From Pelecanus crispus (Eukaryota; Chordata; Aves; Pelecaniformes; Pelecanidae): a stretch of 64,000 nt of DNA. The notes below the pieces were generated by a model, which was not told the DNA's origin, ran no database searches, and saw nothing but the letters and a program-made list of their open reading frames with translations. The DNA is taken from positions 15,645,862 through 15,709,861 of the forward strand of contig NC_134675.1 in NCBI RefSeq assembly GCF_030463565.1, in the 5' to 3' direction. Shown in pieces: positions 11,262-23,465 of this stretch; the stretch's first letter is position 1, and every line of letters begins with the position of its first letter. The position numbers and the translations under genes were made by a program.

Positions 11262-12870
11262 AAGTGCTGCCGTAACGGACATGCTAGAACTTCAATACGA
11301 ACTGGAGTCAAAGGCAGCCAAGTAGTATGCCACAACTGATATCGCTAATGCGTTTTTCTCAATCACTTTGGTGGCAGAGTGCAGGCCACAGTTTGCTTTC
11401 ACTTGGAGGGGCATCCAGTACACCTGGAACCGACTGCCCCAGGGGCTGGAAACGCAGCCCTACCATTTGCCATGGACTGATCCAGACTGCGCTGGAACAG
11501 GGTGAAGCTCCAGAACATCTGCAGTACATTGATGACATCATTGTGTGGGGCAACACAGCAGAAGAGGTTTTTGAGAAAGGGAAAAAAATAGTCCAAATCC
11601 TTCTGAAGGCCGGTTTTGCCATAAAACAAAGTAAGGTCAAGGGACCTGCACAGGAGATCCAGTTCTTAGGAATAAAATGGCAAGGTGGACGTCGTCAGAT
11701 CCCAATGGCTGTGATCCACAAAATAACAGCTATGTCCCCACCAACTAGCAAAAAGGAAACACAAGCCTTCTTAGGCATTGTGGGTTTTTGGAGAATGCAT
11801 ATTCCAAATTACAGCCAGATCGTAAGCCCTCTCTACCAAGTGACCCGGAAGAAGAAAGATTTCAAATGAGGCCCTGAGCAACAACAAGCCTTTGAACAAA
11901 TTAAACGGGAGATAGTTCATGCAGTAGCCCTTGGGCCAGTCCGGGCAGGATATAAAAAATGCACTCTACACCGCAGCCGGGGAGAATGGCCCTACCTGGA
12001 GCCTCTGGCAGAAAGCACCAGGGGAGACTCGAGGTCAACCCCTAGGGTTTTGGAGTCAGGGATACAGAGGATCCGAGGCCTGCTATACTCCAACTGAGAA
12101 AGAGATATTGGCAGCATATGAAGGGGTTTAAGCTGCTTCAGAAGTGGTTGGTACTGAAGCACATCTCCTGCTGGCACCCCGACTGCCTGTGCTGGGCTGG
12201 ATGTTCAAAGGGAGGGTCCCCTCTACACATCATGCAACTGATGCTACGTGGAGTAAGTGGGTTGCACTAATCACACAATGGGCTCGAATAGGAAACCCCA
12301 GTCGCCCAGGAATCTTGGAAGTGATCATGGACTGGCCAGAAGGAAAAAATTCTGGAATATCACCAGAGGAGGAGGTGACACATGCTGAAGAGGCCCCAGT
12401 GTATAATAAACTGCCAGAAAATGAGAAGCAATATGCCCTGTTCACTGATGGGTCCTGTCGTCTTGTGGGAAAGCATTGGAGGTGGAAAGCTGCTGTATGG
12501 AGTCCTATACGACAAGTCGCAGAAACTGCTGAATGAGAAGGGGAGTCGAGTCAGTTTGCAAAGGTGAGAGCCATCCAGCTGGCTTTAGATATTGCTAAAC
12601 AAGAAAAGTGGCCAGTCCTTTATCTCACATACCCAAGAGTCAGGCCACTGAAGAACATCGAAACAGCCAGCAGGTGGATCAGGCTGCTAAGATTGAAGTG
12701 GCTCAGGTGGATCTGGACTGGCAATATAAGGGTGAACTATTTATAGCTCTGTGGACCCATGACACCTCAGGCCATCAAGGAAGAGATGCAACATAATAGA
12801 TGGGCTCGTGATCGAGGGGCGGACTTAACTATGGACAGTATTGCACAGGTTATACATGAATGTGAAACAT
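11262..12870 (+). pseudogene. Family A RT-RNase H-integrase start, plus strand
   Basis: It begins inside RT (AGTGCTGCCG...GACATGCTAGAAC), repeating sequence already present at 9943-10228, and proceeds through YIDD, RT connection, RNase H (ALFTDGS at about 12440) and the integrase zinc-finger region. Stops and frameshifts occur near 11323, 11867 and 12128. About 190 bases of RNase H around the third acidic residue are deleted near 12635. It ends at GTGAAACAT where a CR1 is inserted. It is clearly non-functional. Confidence 0.85.
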
Positions 12871-14711
12871 AGAATCGTTTAGGTTGGAAAAGACCTTTAA
12901 GATCATCCAGTCCAACCATTAACCTACACTACCAAGTCTACTCTAAGCCAATCAAGGGTAGACTAGACTAAACCATGTCCCGAAGTGCCACATCTACCCA
13001 TTTTTTGAACACTTCCAGGGATGGTGACTCCACCACCTCTCTGGGCAGCCTGTTCCAATGCTTGACCACCCTTTCCGTAAAGAAATTTTTCCTAATTTCC
13101 AACCTAAACCTCCCCTGGCGCAGCTTGAGCCCATTTCCTCACGTCCTATCGCTAACTACATGGGAGAAGAGACCAACACCCACCTCACTACAACCTCCTT
13201 TCACGTAGTTGTAGAGAGCGATAAGGGCTCCCCTCAGCCTCCTCTTCTCTAGGCTAAACAACCCCAGTTCCCTCAGCCACTCCTCATAAGGCCTGTGCTC
13301 CAGACCCTTCACCAGCTTCGTTGCCCTTCTCTGGACACGCTCCAGCACCTCAATGTCTTTCTTGTATTGAGGGGCCCAAAACTGGACACAGTATTCCAGG
13401 TGTGGCCTCACCAGCGCCGAGTACGGGGGACAATCACCTTCCTGCTCCTGCTGGCCACACTATTCCTGATACAAGCCAGGATGCTGTTGGCCTTCTTGGC
13501 CACCTGGGCACACTGCTGGCTCATGTTCAGCCGGGTGTCTACCAAGACCCCCAGGTCCTTTTCAGCCAGGCAGCTTTCCAGCCACTCTTCCCCAAGCCTG
13601 TAGCGCTGCATGGGGTTGTTGTGACCCAAGTGCAGGACCCGGCACTTGGCCTTGTTAAACCTCATACAGTTGGCCTCGGGCCATCGGTCCAGCCTGTCCA
13701 GGTCCCTCTGCAGGGCCATCCTACCCTCCAGCAGATCGACACTCCCACCCAGTCTGGTGTCATCTGCAAACTTACTGAGGGTGCACTCAATCCCCTCATC
13801 CAGATCGTCGATAAAGATATTAAACAAGGCTGGCCCCAAAACAGAGCCCTGGGGAACACCACTCGTGACCGCCTGCCAACTGGACTTAACTCCATTTACA
13901 ACTACTGTCTGGGCTCGGCCACCCAACCAGTTCTTTACCCAGCAAAGACTACGCCCATCCAAGCCATGAGCTGCCAGCTTCCCAAGGAGAATATTGTGGG
14001 ACATGGTGTCAAAAGCTTTGCTAAAGTCCAGGTAAATGACATCCACAGCCTTTCCATCATCTACCAGGCGGGTCACCAGGTCATAAAAGGAGATCAGGTT
14101 GGTCAAGCAGGACCTGCCTTTCATGAACCCATGCTGGCTGGGTCTGATCCCCTGGTTGACCTGCACTTGCCTGTGGAGTTCACTCAAGATGAACCGCTCC
14201 ATAATCTTCCCCGGCACCGAGGTCAGGCTGACAGGCCTGTAGTTCCCCGGGTCCTCCTTCCGGCCCTTCCTGTAGATGGGCGTCACGTTGGCAAGCCTCC
14301 AGTCATCAGGGACCTCCCCTGTTAACCAGGACTGCTGCTAGATGATGGAGAGTGGCTTGGCAAGCTCCTCCGCCAGCTCCCTCAGTACTCTCGGGTGGAT
14401 CCCATCTGGCCCCATAGACTTGTGAGCATCCAGGTGGCATAGCAGGTCATTAACTGCTTCCTCCTGGGCTATGAGGGCTCCATTCTGGTCCCCATCCCAA
14501 TCCTCTAGCTCAGGGGCCTGAGTACTCTGGGATGACCGGTCTGGCTGTTAAACACAGAGGCAAAGAAGGCATTAAGTACCTCAGCCTTTTCCTTGTCCTC
14601 GGTGACAATGTTCCCCCCCACATCCAGCAAAGGATGGAGATCCTCCTTGGCTCTCCTTTTATCCTTTTATCTCCATTTATCCTTATCCTTTTATCTCCAT
14701 TTATCCTTTTT
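12871..14711 (-). mobile_element. CR1 LINE, 1.8 kb, inserted in family A integrase
   Basis: The element has an antisense CR1 tail at the left and RT toward the right. The minus-strand frame 13408-14286 carries classic motifs: [61 protein letters not shown] and FADDTRL. Frame 13139-13411 holds the C-terminal part in another frame. The 5' end is truncated near 14711 after a short repeated TTTTATCTCCATTTATCC tract. Family A integrase stops at 12870 and resumes at 14712, so the insertion is younger than this family A copy. Confidence 0.9.
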
Positions 14712-15438
14712 ATGCGCTGCAATCAAGCAAGCCAAGTGGTTCCAGCCCCTCGGGTTGGCGGACAATGGCTGAAATATAAATATGGGGAGGCCTGGCATTA
14801 TATCACACTCCCACAAACCCGCCAAGCGCCATGTGCTTACAATGGTGGAAGCAACCACCGGATGCCTGGAAACATATCCCATGCCCAATACCACTGCCTG
14901 GAACAGTATCCTGGGCCGTGAAAAGCAAGTCCTGTGGTGACATGGCACCCCAGAAAGAATCGCGTCAGACAACGGGACTCATTTCCGAAACAACCTCATA
15001 GACACCTGGGCCAAAGAGCACGGCATTGAGTGGGTGTATCACAACCCCTATCATGCACCAGCCTCCGGGAAAATCAAACGATACAATGGACTGTTAAGGA
15101 CTACCCTGAGAGCAATGGGTGGTGGGACATTCAAACATTGGGATACGCATTTAGCAAAAGCCACCTGGTTAGTCAACACCAGGGGATCTGCCAATCGAGC
15201 TGGCCCTGCCGAATCCAAACTCTTATGTACTGTAGAAGGAGATAAAGCCCCTGTAGTGCACATAAAACATATGCTGGGGAAGACAGTCTGGGTTATTCCT
15301 TCCTCGGGCAACGGCAAACCCATTCGTGGGACTGCTTTTGCTCAAGGACCTGGGTGCACTTGGTGGGTGATGCGGAAGGATGGGGAAGTCCGATGTGTAC
15401 CTCAAGGGGATTTGATTTTGGGTGAAAATAGCCAATGA
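14712..15438 (+). pseudogene. Family A integrase C-terminal part, plus strand
   Basis: It continues the pol interrupted at 12870. The first portion (14712-14990) is shifted in frame. From 15030 the frame is open to the same terminal GENSQ as in provirus 1. The core region around the second catalytic aspartate (TCAGACAACGGG, about 14965) is present. Confidence 0.85.
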
Positions 15439-16044
15439 ACTGAATTGTTTTATGTTAATTGCTATATAATACTGTATGGCATCTTTTCTATGGTGGCTAT
15501 ATGCCACATCAATGGTATTACAGTAAGAATCCCCCAGCTTAATGAAGAATGAACTTAGATGAAACCGAGCAAAGTGCAGCAGTGTTGGAACGAGAACTGG
15601 CTTCAGCATGCAACAATCCAACACCGCACACCATCTCTCCTGCCCTGAAAGGCTGTTTGGAACCCAAAGTCATGGACTAAATGAACTCAATGGACATTTT
15701 AGAGGGATGGACCATAGACGAAGGGAATGATACCTGTGCGTATATAGCAAGACAGGGAAAGTGGTGTTGATTAATTAGAATGCATTGGAAAGGGTAGGAC
15801 CTGGGTATGACATAGATGATACAGTATAAGGGGTGGATGCTGTCCTGGTTTCGGCTGGGATAGAGTTAATTTTCCTCCTAGTAGCAGGCACAGTGCTGTG
15901 TCTTGGATTTAGAATGAGAAGAATGTTGATAGCTACAACTAAAACATCAGTGTGTTAAATACTGCTTATGCTAGTCAAGGACTTTTCAGCTTCCCATGCT
16001 CTGCCAGATGCACAAGAACCTGGGAGGGGACACAGCCCGCTCAG
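15439..16044 (+). repeat. Family A 3' untranslated region and truncated 3' LTR
   Basis: After pol there are about 400 non-coding bases ending in a purine-rich tract (AAGGGGTGGA), then TGTCCTGGTTTC at 15841, the family A LTR start. The LTR stops matching near 16044, so about 200 of 570 bases remain and its TATA, R and U5 are gone. Bases 15931-15957 are inverted relative to every other LTR of the family here. Confidence 0.85.
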
Positions 16045-19000
16045 AAACCATATTCTAGCAGGTAAGCTGTGCAGCCGTACCTCTCTCCATCCATTCCAGG
16101 CAGGTCAAAAGTGCATATGACCATACCTATAGATATTATTGAACAAGAAGAAATCAGATGTTACCATAGTGACATGAAAGTGTTTCGGCATCAGTACCAG
16201 AACATCACACACATCTCCGCCAGTTATAAAGATAAAAATTATTCCTCATCTCCTGCATTGGATCATAACCAGAAAGCAATGGCTGATTACATGTCAAACT
16301 GGGCTAAGTTTACTAATAGATGCATCTGTCAAAGGGGAGGCGAGTTGGATTTTTTGGGGGTATTTTTTTGTGGTGGGTTTTTTTTTTTGTTTTTGTTTTG
16401 TTTTTTTTTTAATAAATCCTGTTTTTTTTCCTAAGGCAGAACCTTCAGGAGAGAGTAGAAAATGCTAAAACAGGGCTGAGTAAGTATACATAGACTGCAA
16501 CTTCACAAAAGCTCATTGCTTTTAGGGACTTTGTTTTAATAAAAAATGCTAAAAACTAATTTCCATATAAGTTTGTAATGTCTGATGGTGGCTGTCAATA
16601 GAAAACGAGAGCTTAATTATACATGTATAGGACTATGAAAGTGTTTGTAGGTTATATTGTTAAAACCTGAGGTTTAATATCTTCTCTAAATGTGTTTGCT
16701 GTTCAGTGCAAATATGATTTAAAAACCCATATAAATGTTTAATCCTTCAAATGCTATTGAATTCTTAACTCCAGAACTATCTTGTAGCATAATGTCCCAT
16801 TACGTACTATGAAAAAAAGTGCAACATTTGTTAAAAAGAAAAAAAATAACTGAAATGTCTCCCTAGCTTTGAAAAAGGTCACGCAGGAGCATCTGATTTA
16901 TCACCTCTACACAAATTATTACTTTTCCTCTTTCACGTCAGTCTTGGAAGAGAAGAGGTATTATTAAAACCAGAGATGATATTTCGGTAGCATTTTTAGA
17001 GGAGAGAATGGAAAAGACCTCTGTTATGCTATAGATAAATAACTGCTGTTCCTTTATCTAAACTGCATCACTATCACATTTTTGGCATCCATGTTTGCTT
17101 TTTTGCTAAAGAAAAGAAAGGGCTAGTAAGCTTTACCCAGTGATGGCAGTCTGCTTTCCTGACTAGTCATAGCTTTGTCACTTCTCAGTTTGCACGTCAA
17201 GCTAACATCCTCGAAATATTGTGCCGAGTTACACACACAGACATACACACAACACCCCATGGTTCTAGCCTTCACTTGTTATTTCATTCAACATGCATTC
17301 ATGCTGCACTGGTCATTTATTTAAAATTCACTAAACCCCAAAGCATTTAATTTCCAAGGGGATACAGATTTCTCCTTTAGAACCCAGCTAATCTGTTCTC
17401 TTTTTAATTGCAACATACCCAATTTCTGGGTTTCATTAACTTTTTGCATTGAACTGGCATCTAGGAAATCTCTTTGTGTACAAGTTTAAACAACTAAATT
17501 GGTTTACATATCCAGAGTACATCAAACCATGTTTTTAACTCTCAATTTCATGTCACCTGCAAGAGCCCACTTCTTGTACTAAATTACAGCTTTCAAATAT
17601 CATAAGTTATGCCACAGTCTGTTAAACTTCCGTATACCCACTCATTTAGTGTCTGATGAAAGAGAAAATAGCATTTTAGTGTTATTTATGCCCAGAGTCC
17701 ATCAGACACGACAATATCAAGCAAGATTTAACACACATAAATCACATTATCCAGGGAACAATTATCTACCTTTTGCTGGCAACAGCTCAGCCACTTCAGG
17801 ACAAGGTAGTGAACTTTTGCACCTACATTCAGAAGTCCCAGCTGTTTCTCACTCTCCTGACCTGGAGGAAACAAGCTGCTGCTAGCAGTTAAAGATAAGC
17901 TAACTAACCATTGGTAATGTAAGATCTTGCTAGACAGCGCTGGGGAACAGAAAGGACTATTTGAAAACAGACACATACAGAAGACCAACTGAATCTGCAA
18001 ATTTTTTTGAGAAACACAAGTTTAAGAACAGGTAATCTTTGCTTCTTTTAAATTCTCCATGAATTTCTGGAAAAAGGCTTGGCAAGATTAGGAAAAAGAA
18101 ATTGACAACATATTTAATAGCAGAATGTCCACTTGAAAACTAAGGACAGAGAAGGACCACACAGTCTCCCAGTATCCAACCCACACTCCTGGAAGGGAGA
18201 GTGCAGTCATCAGCATTTCTCATAGGAAATTAGTGGTTTATAATCGCTCTCCCAAACTCAGCAGGATTTTTCTTAGGAATTTTACATGAAACCACACATA
18301 CCGTCAGTGGCACTCTCTTCCGAGTTTTAATAAGCGAAGACTGCTTTGTAACCATACTGTGTCACACAGCCATCAGTCAACATCTGCATGTTAAAGCAGC
18401 ATGCAATCTTCACGGAATAGCTCTATAGGATGTGGGGTTTTTGTGACCGCTCATGCAGCACACACAGCAAGCAGCAAGACAACTGAAGCAGACAGTAGAT
18501 TTAACAATACATGGTATGAAACAGTCAAATTAGCAATGCATAAGCATTAGTCAAAATAATGACTAATTTTCCAAAGTGCAGTTATGCCACAGCTAAAAGA
18601 TTGAAATGGTCACCAGAATATTCAATGCATTAACCTGTATGCCATTAATTTTACCCAAATATTGCTATAAAACAGACCAGAGACTTCAATTACACTTCAG
18701 CCATTGGGAGGCTAGATCAAATGTCACAAACTGAGAACAGCAGTATGAGGGTATCATCAGTGCCCAAGCTCCACATTCAGGCAGCTGAGCAGGTGAAATA
18801 TACTGCCCAGCGGGCAAACCACCTCCTAACATACTGGAAATGGAAGTCAAGTTGACTCCAGTCATGTGAACCAGAGACCAGGCAAGCATCTTGGAACAGA
18901 GAGACCACCATTCACCATTCTCCACATTCCTTCCCCAATGCTTCAGAAAAGGCTACCATAAAACTAACCAATTGCTCAGCATAAGAATAAGCATCTTCCC

Positions 19001-20670
19001 CAAATCCCACAGATGACTGGATAAGCTGCTGAAACACAAAATTCACCCCCCCCCCCCTTTTTTTTTTTAATATAAAGCTACAATCATTATCAGCATTCAT
19101 GGAAAGTTTCTCTGAGGATACAAGTTATCAGTTTGAGAGCCACAGCCCTTCATTTAGGGAAAGTTTTTACTCACTATAGACTGAAGAAAACTGTTGAGTG
19201 CACACTTGAAAAGCTGTGAATAAGGGCTCATTGAAACTTCCAAGACAGGCATGAGAGGTATTCAGCACAATTTAAGTATGAGGTAGAAAACACTGTTGGT
19301 AAATTCAAGATTAAGCATTGTGCTGACTCTTCCCACTTTTAGTGGGAACACAGGACTAGATAGGATCACTGTGAGTCACTAATTTCCACCTTCCGCTATA
19401 GCGGATATCCACATAAATATTTGAGATGGACTATCGTGAACATTCACTTCATCCTGTTTTCCCATCCCTTGCACACATTGTGAGCTGCAAGTCATCTCCC
19501 AGCTCCCCACAGTAAATTAAAGGTTGCCAGGATTCAAATTTCAAAGCAACAGATTCAACATTTCTCCAGAAAATAAAAAGGAAAAATTGCCAATGTTTTG
19601 AGCTTGCCAACACCAGAACAAGTCTTTGAGGAACAACTTCTTTCTCAAGACAGTCAGGAAGTGTGGTAGAGAAAAAAACAGATAATCAACTAAAGAGCCA
19701 CAGAGAACTTTTAGCAGTCAGTAGCTTACAGAAGATAGAGCCTCACAACTCAGGGCTTAGACAAGCAATTGGCTTAAAATTAGGACCAAGAAAAAAAGGG
19801 GGAACAGAAGGAACCTTGATAGAATTGTTGCTAACATCTTGCAGACCCTGCACTTGAGGGAGTAAGCATTAAATTTGTAACAACTAAAAGAAAAAGAAAC
19901 CACCGTAGAACAGGCAAAGGAGGAGTGCGCATTGCATGCATACACCTCTTGGGTCTGAGAATACTCCCCAAAAGCCCCTGTATATACACAATAGAGGTGC
20001 AATAATGTAGAATGATTTTGGTCCACAGACAAAACAGCTTAGCTTGAGTATCACAAGAGACCTTCCATTTAGACACAGTTCAAGAAGTAGAAGGCTGAAA
20101 TATATTATGTCACCAGAGCAAGAGACTGAGTGAAGCAGAAGCTGAGCCATGGACATGCAAAAATACATACATAAATCCATAACACCAAGCAAAGCAAATG
20201 TAGAAGGCAAAGCACGCAGCCCTTACCAGTACTGACAGGAAAGGTGATCCTGGCTCCCCTCAACAATTTAGATATTCACATGAAAGAGGCAGGTGTTATA
20301 AACTCGTCCTGACTAGATGGAAAAACCACTTCTGCTGATACAACATGGTCCATGGGAGAAGGAATTAGACAGAAAATTAGCAAACCTATATGGTTAGCCA
20401 AGCATAGTATTGCTGTGAGAATGATCTCAAATGGGAAAGGCAAACAGGTAGAAAAAGAAACATTCCAAAGAAAAACTAGTTAACTTTACAGAATAAGATA
20501 ATATAAAGCTTATAGAAGAATACAAAAGAATACAAAGCCTGTTGTGTGGTAACACCACTCAAAGCGAGAAACAACTCAATACAAACTATTCAGCTGTCCA
20601 AAAAAAGACTTAGAGGCTCACACTTGAGACTGAATTAGTAAAATAGCTGAATGAAACAATCAGCTGTCAA
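16045..20670. other. Intergenic DNA, no gene recognised
   Basis: No coding sequence is supported. I note a T/G-rich tract at about 16365-16410 and a run of C followed by T at about 19048-19070, both simple sequence. Open frames are short and lack motifs. Confidence 0.55.
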
Positions 20671-21344
20671 TTTGTGCTTGGGGTTGCCCCAACCCAGGTG
20701 CAGGACCTTGCACTTGGCCTTTATGAGGTTTGCACGGGCCAACCTCTCTAGCCTGTCAAGGTCTCTCTGAATGGCATCCCTTCCCTCCAGCGTGTCGAGC
20801 ATACCACACAGCTTCGTGTCATCGGCAAGCTTGCTGAGGGTGCACTCAATCCCACTGCCCACGTCACTGACGAAGATGTTAAACAGCGCTGGTCCCAATA
20901 CTGACCCCTTAGGAACGCCACTCGTCACTGGTCTCCACTTGGACATCAAGCCGTTGACCGCAACTCTTTGGGTGCGACTATCCAGCCAATTCCTTATCCA
21001 CTGAGTGGTCCACTCATCGAATCCATGTGTCTCCAATTTAGAGACAAGGATATCATGTGGGACAGTGTCAAATGCTTTGCACAAGTCCAGGTAGATGACA
21101 TCAGTTGCTCTTCCCTTATCCACCAATGCGATAACCCCATCATAGAAGGCCACCAAATTTGTCAGGCATGATTTGCCCTTAGTGAAGCCATGTTGGCTGG
21201 CACCAATCGCCTCCTTATTTTCCATGTGCCTTAGCATAGTTTCCAGGAGGATCTGCTCCATGATCTTGCCAGGCACAGAGGTGAAACTGACTGGCCCGTA
21301 GTTCCCCAGGTCTTCCTTTTTTCCCTTTTTAAAAATGGGGGTGC
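20671..21344 (-). mobile_element. CR1 LINE internal RT fragment
   Basis: The minus-strand frame 20635-21276 carries CR1 RT motifs ([66 protein letters not shown]). The copy lacks both the 5' region and, unusually for CR1, the last 650 or so bases with the 3' tail. It therefore ends internally on both sides. Confidence 0.85.
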
Positions 21345-23336
21345 TTAGAGGGTATGGTAAAGACTGAGTGAGATTCTGCCAGTATGTTTATGATACAATG
21401 ACTTTTTAAGAAGAAAAGCAAGTCTACCATAATTTTTTTCCAACCTATGTGGCATGGTTTTACAGTGATGGAATCTTTGCATATAGGCAAGTGTACAAAG
21501 CAGGCCAGAAAATATGTTTTCAGATTTTTCAAATGCTAACATGTATGAAGAGAAGCTCAAAGTAGGAGAAATAAGTTTTAAATTTCAGACATAACACTTC
21601 ATTAAAGTGTTCACTACTCATGTCTGTGGAATATCATAACTGTTCAAGTTTTGTAAATTAAGATTCACAGTAAACTTAATCTGTGATATTAAAGAAAAGT
21701 TTGGCCAAGTGCTGTCTTCTGAGCTGAACCCATACTATGAAAGAACATGTCATTTCAGAACTTGTATGGATGATAATTTTAAAATTAAGGATATAAATTC
21801 TGCATTGATATACACTATGTACAACTACAGTGAAGATAAAAAGATTATGTGGATTATATATCAGAATTTGGTCCTCAGATTCAACTGAAAACTGTATCTA
21901 CAAAAAAGGATTTATAACATCTGAGATTTTACAACCTCTGCAGCCTTCCAGACATCACCAAAATCAGGAAATTAAGTATGAGAATATTGCTCTAACTCCA
22001 ACACTGAAGGAAATAACAGTTCTGACACAGAAGATAGATTTTGGTTGGCTTTCTCCATGTGGACAGGCAAGGGGAAGCAGTATTTTCACCAATGAATTAT
22101 TGGCTTTCCTTCTAAGACTGGAAACCCATGGGGGGCTGGCTTTGTGATACAAATAGATGGCCCATAGAACTGAGATGTGGCTACCAACGAATTTCACGTT
22201 ATGTACTAAGTCAGCATATGAAGACAGCAGAGTTGGGTCACCATCAATCCACTATCAGTTACTCTAAACTTGAGATGTTGGGGCAAGCCTCCCACTCCCA
22301 ATACTGACCCACCCAGTCTCCTTGTCAGTTACAGATGCTCATCATAGAAGTTAATTCCCAAGGTACATTGACATTAAACAGCATATTTATGTCACTTCAG
22401 AAAGGAATTGTTCACTAACCATAGCCAACTCTTCCCATAAATCCTTCACAAATCACATAAGTTGCTCTTTAAGGACTTTCTGGATGAGGTACTTCTACCC
22501 TAGAATCAGTATCTGGCTGCCTTCCAGACCAACATGTTGACTCTCAGCCTCAATGAGTTTTAGTCTGAGTGATCAGGGATTCTTTGCTTGGCCCTAGGGA
22601 ACTTACCCATCTTGGTGATGCATGGTTGTGGATTACTTTTATGGCATTTGGTGAAATTTTTATGGATCCTTGATGTTAAAGAAGAACCTCATGGGACTGA
22701 TTCCAGTTGTGTCTACAAGATCCAGTCACAAAGGATGCAGGGTGCAGTAAAGCAGGATGCCTTAAATCAGTGGCTTCATTTAGCATCCAGTGCCAAAGTC
22801 ACAGACTTTAGCTAAAGCCACAAGCTACCTTCATATCAAGGGCCATTCAGCTGATATCTCATTGCTAGCAAATACTCAGAAAGTATTGCCCACAGCTCTC
22901 AAATTTCCGAAATACATGGGAATTTTTATTCTTTAATGTAGTTTTGACTCTAGCACTCATGTCATATTACAATATTTTCATGGTAGCTGAACAATGAAGT
23001 GTGTTCAGGGACCTTTAGTCCCTTCCAACACTTCATAGTGAAAATTTTAAATCTCAGAATTCATTTAGAAAGTTCAAATATTTTCTTCCAAGTAAATATT
23101 TTGACAAACATATCCAGAGCTTCAGTACACCATAGCTATTCAATTCATTCTAGCTATTTAACTTCAAGTGTTAACTTTGTTTTTAGAAGAAACTATAAAA
23201 AAATGAGATCATGGGGGTTTTTGTGCTAATTACAGGTTAGCATGCTTTGTGTGTAATTTAGGTCCTAGACTTTCCAGCCCTTACCCCTAGAAACCTTAGA
23301 CAGTACCTAATTTTAAACAACAGAAATATTCTGTTG

Positions 23337-23465
23337 AATCATAGAAAGCTTTAGGTTGGAAGGGACCTTGAGAGATCATCGAGCCCAACCCCCCTGCAGT
23401 GAGCAGGGATTGAACCTGTGAACTTGGCGTTATTAGCACCATGCTCTAACCAACTGAGCTAACCC
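23337..23465 (-). mobile_element. tRNA-Ile-derived SINE with CR1-type tail
   Basis: Read on the minus strand, the head GGGTTAGCTCAGTTGG... follows tRNA-Ile(AAT), including the anticodon loop CTAATAA and T-arm GGTTCAATCC. Pol III A-box (23450-23461) and B-box (23407-23416) sequences are present. After the tRNA-like head comes a short CR1 3' end (antisense GGTTGGAAGGGACCTT) and an ATTC-type tail. This layout matches the TguSINE1 type described in zebra finch; the name is from memory. It lacks a proper acceptor stem, so it is not a tRNA gene. Confidence 0.8.

Noticed and set aside
13321-14325. Plus-strand open frame of 334 codons
   Set aside because: It is antisense to the CR1 reverse transcriptase at 12871-14711, whose motifs are clear.
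23403-23465. A functional tRNA-Ile gene
   Set aside because: There is no complete acceptor stem and the sequence is fused to a CR1-type tail, so it is a SINE head.
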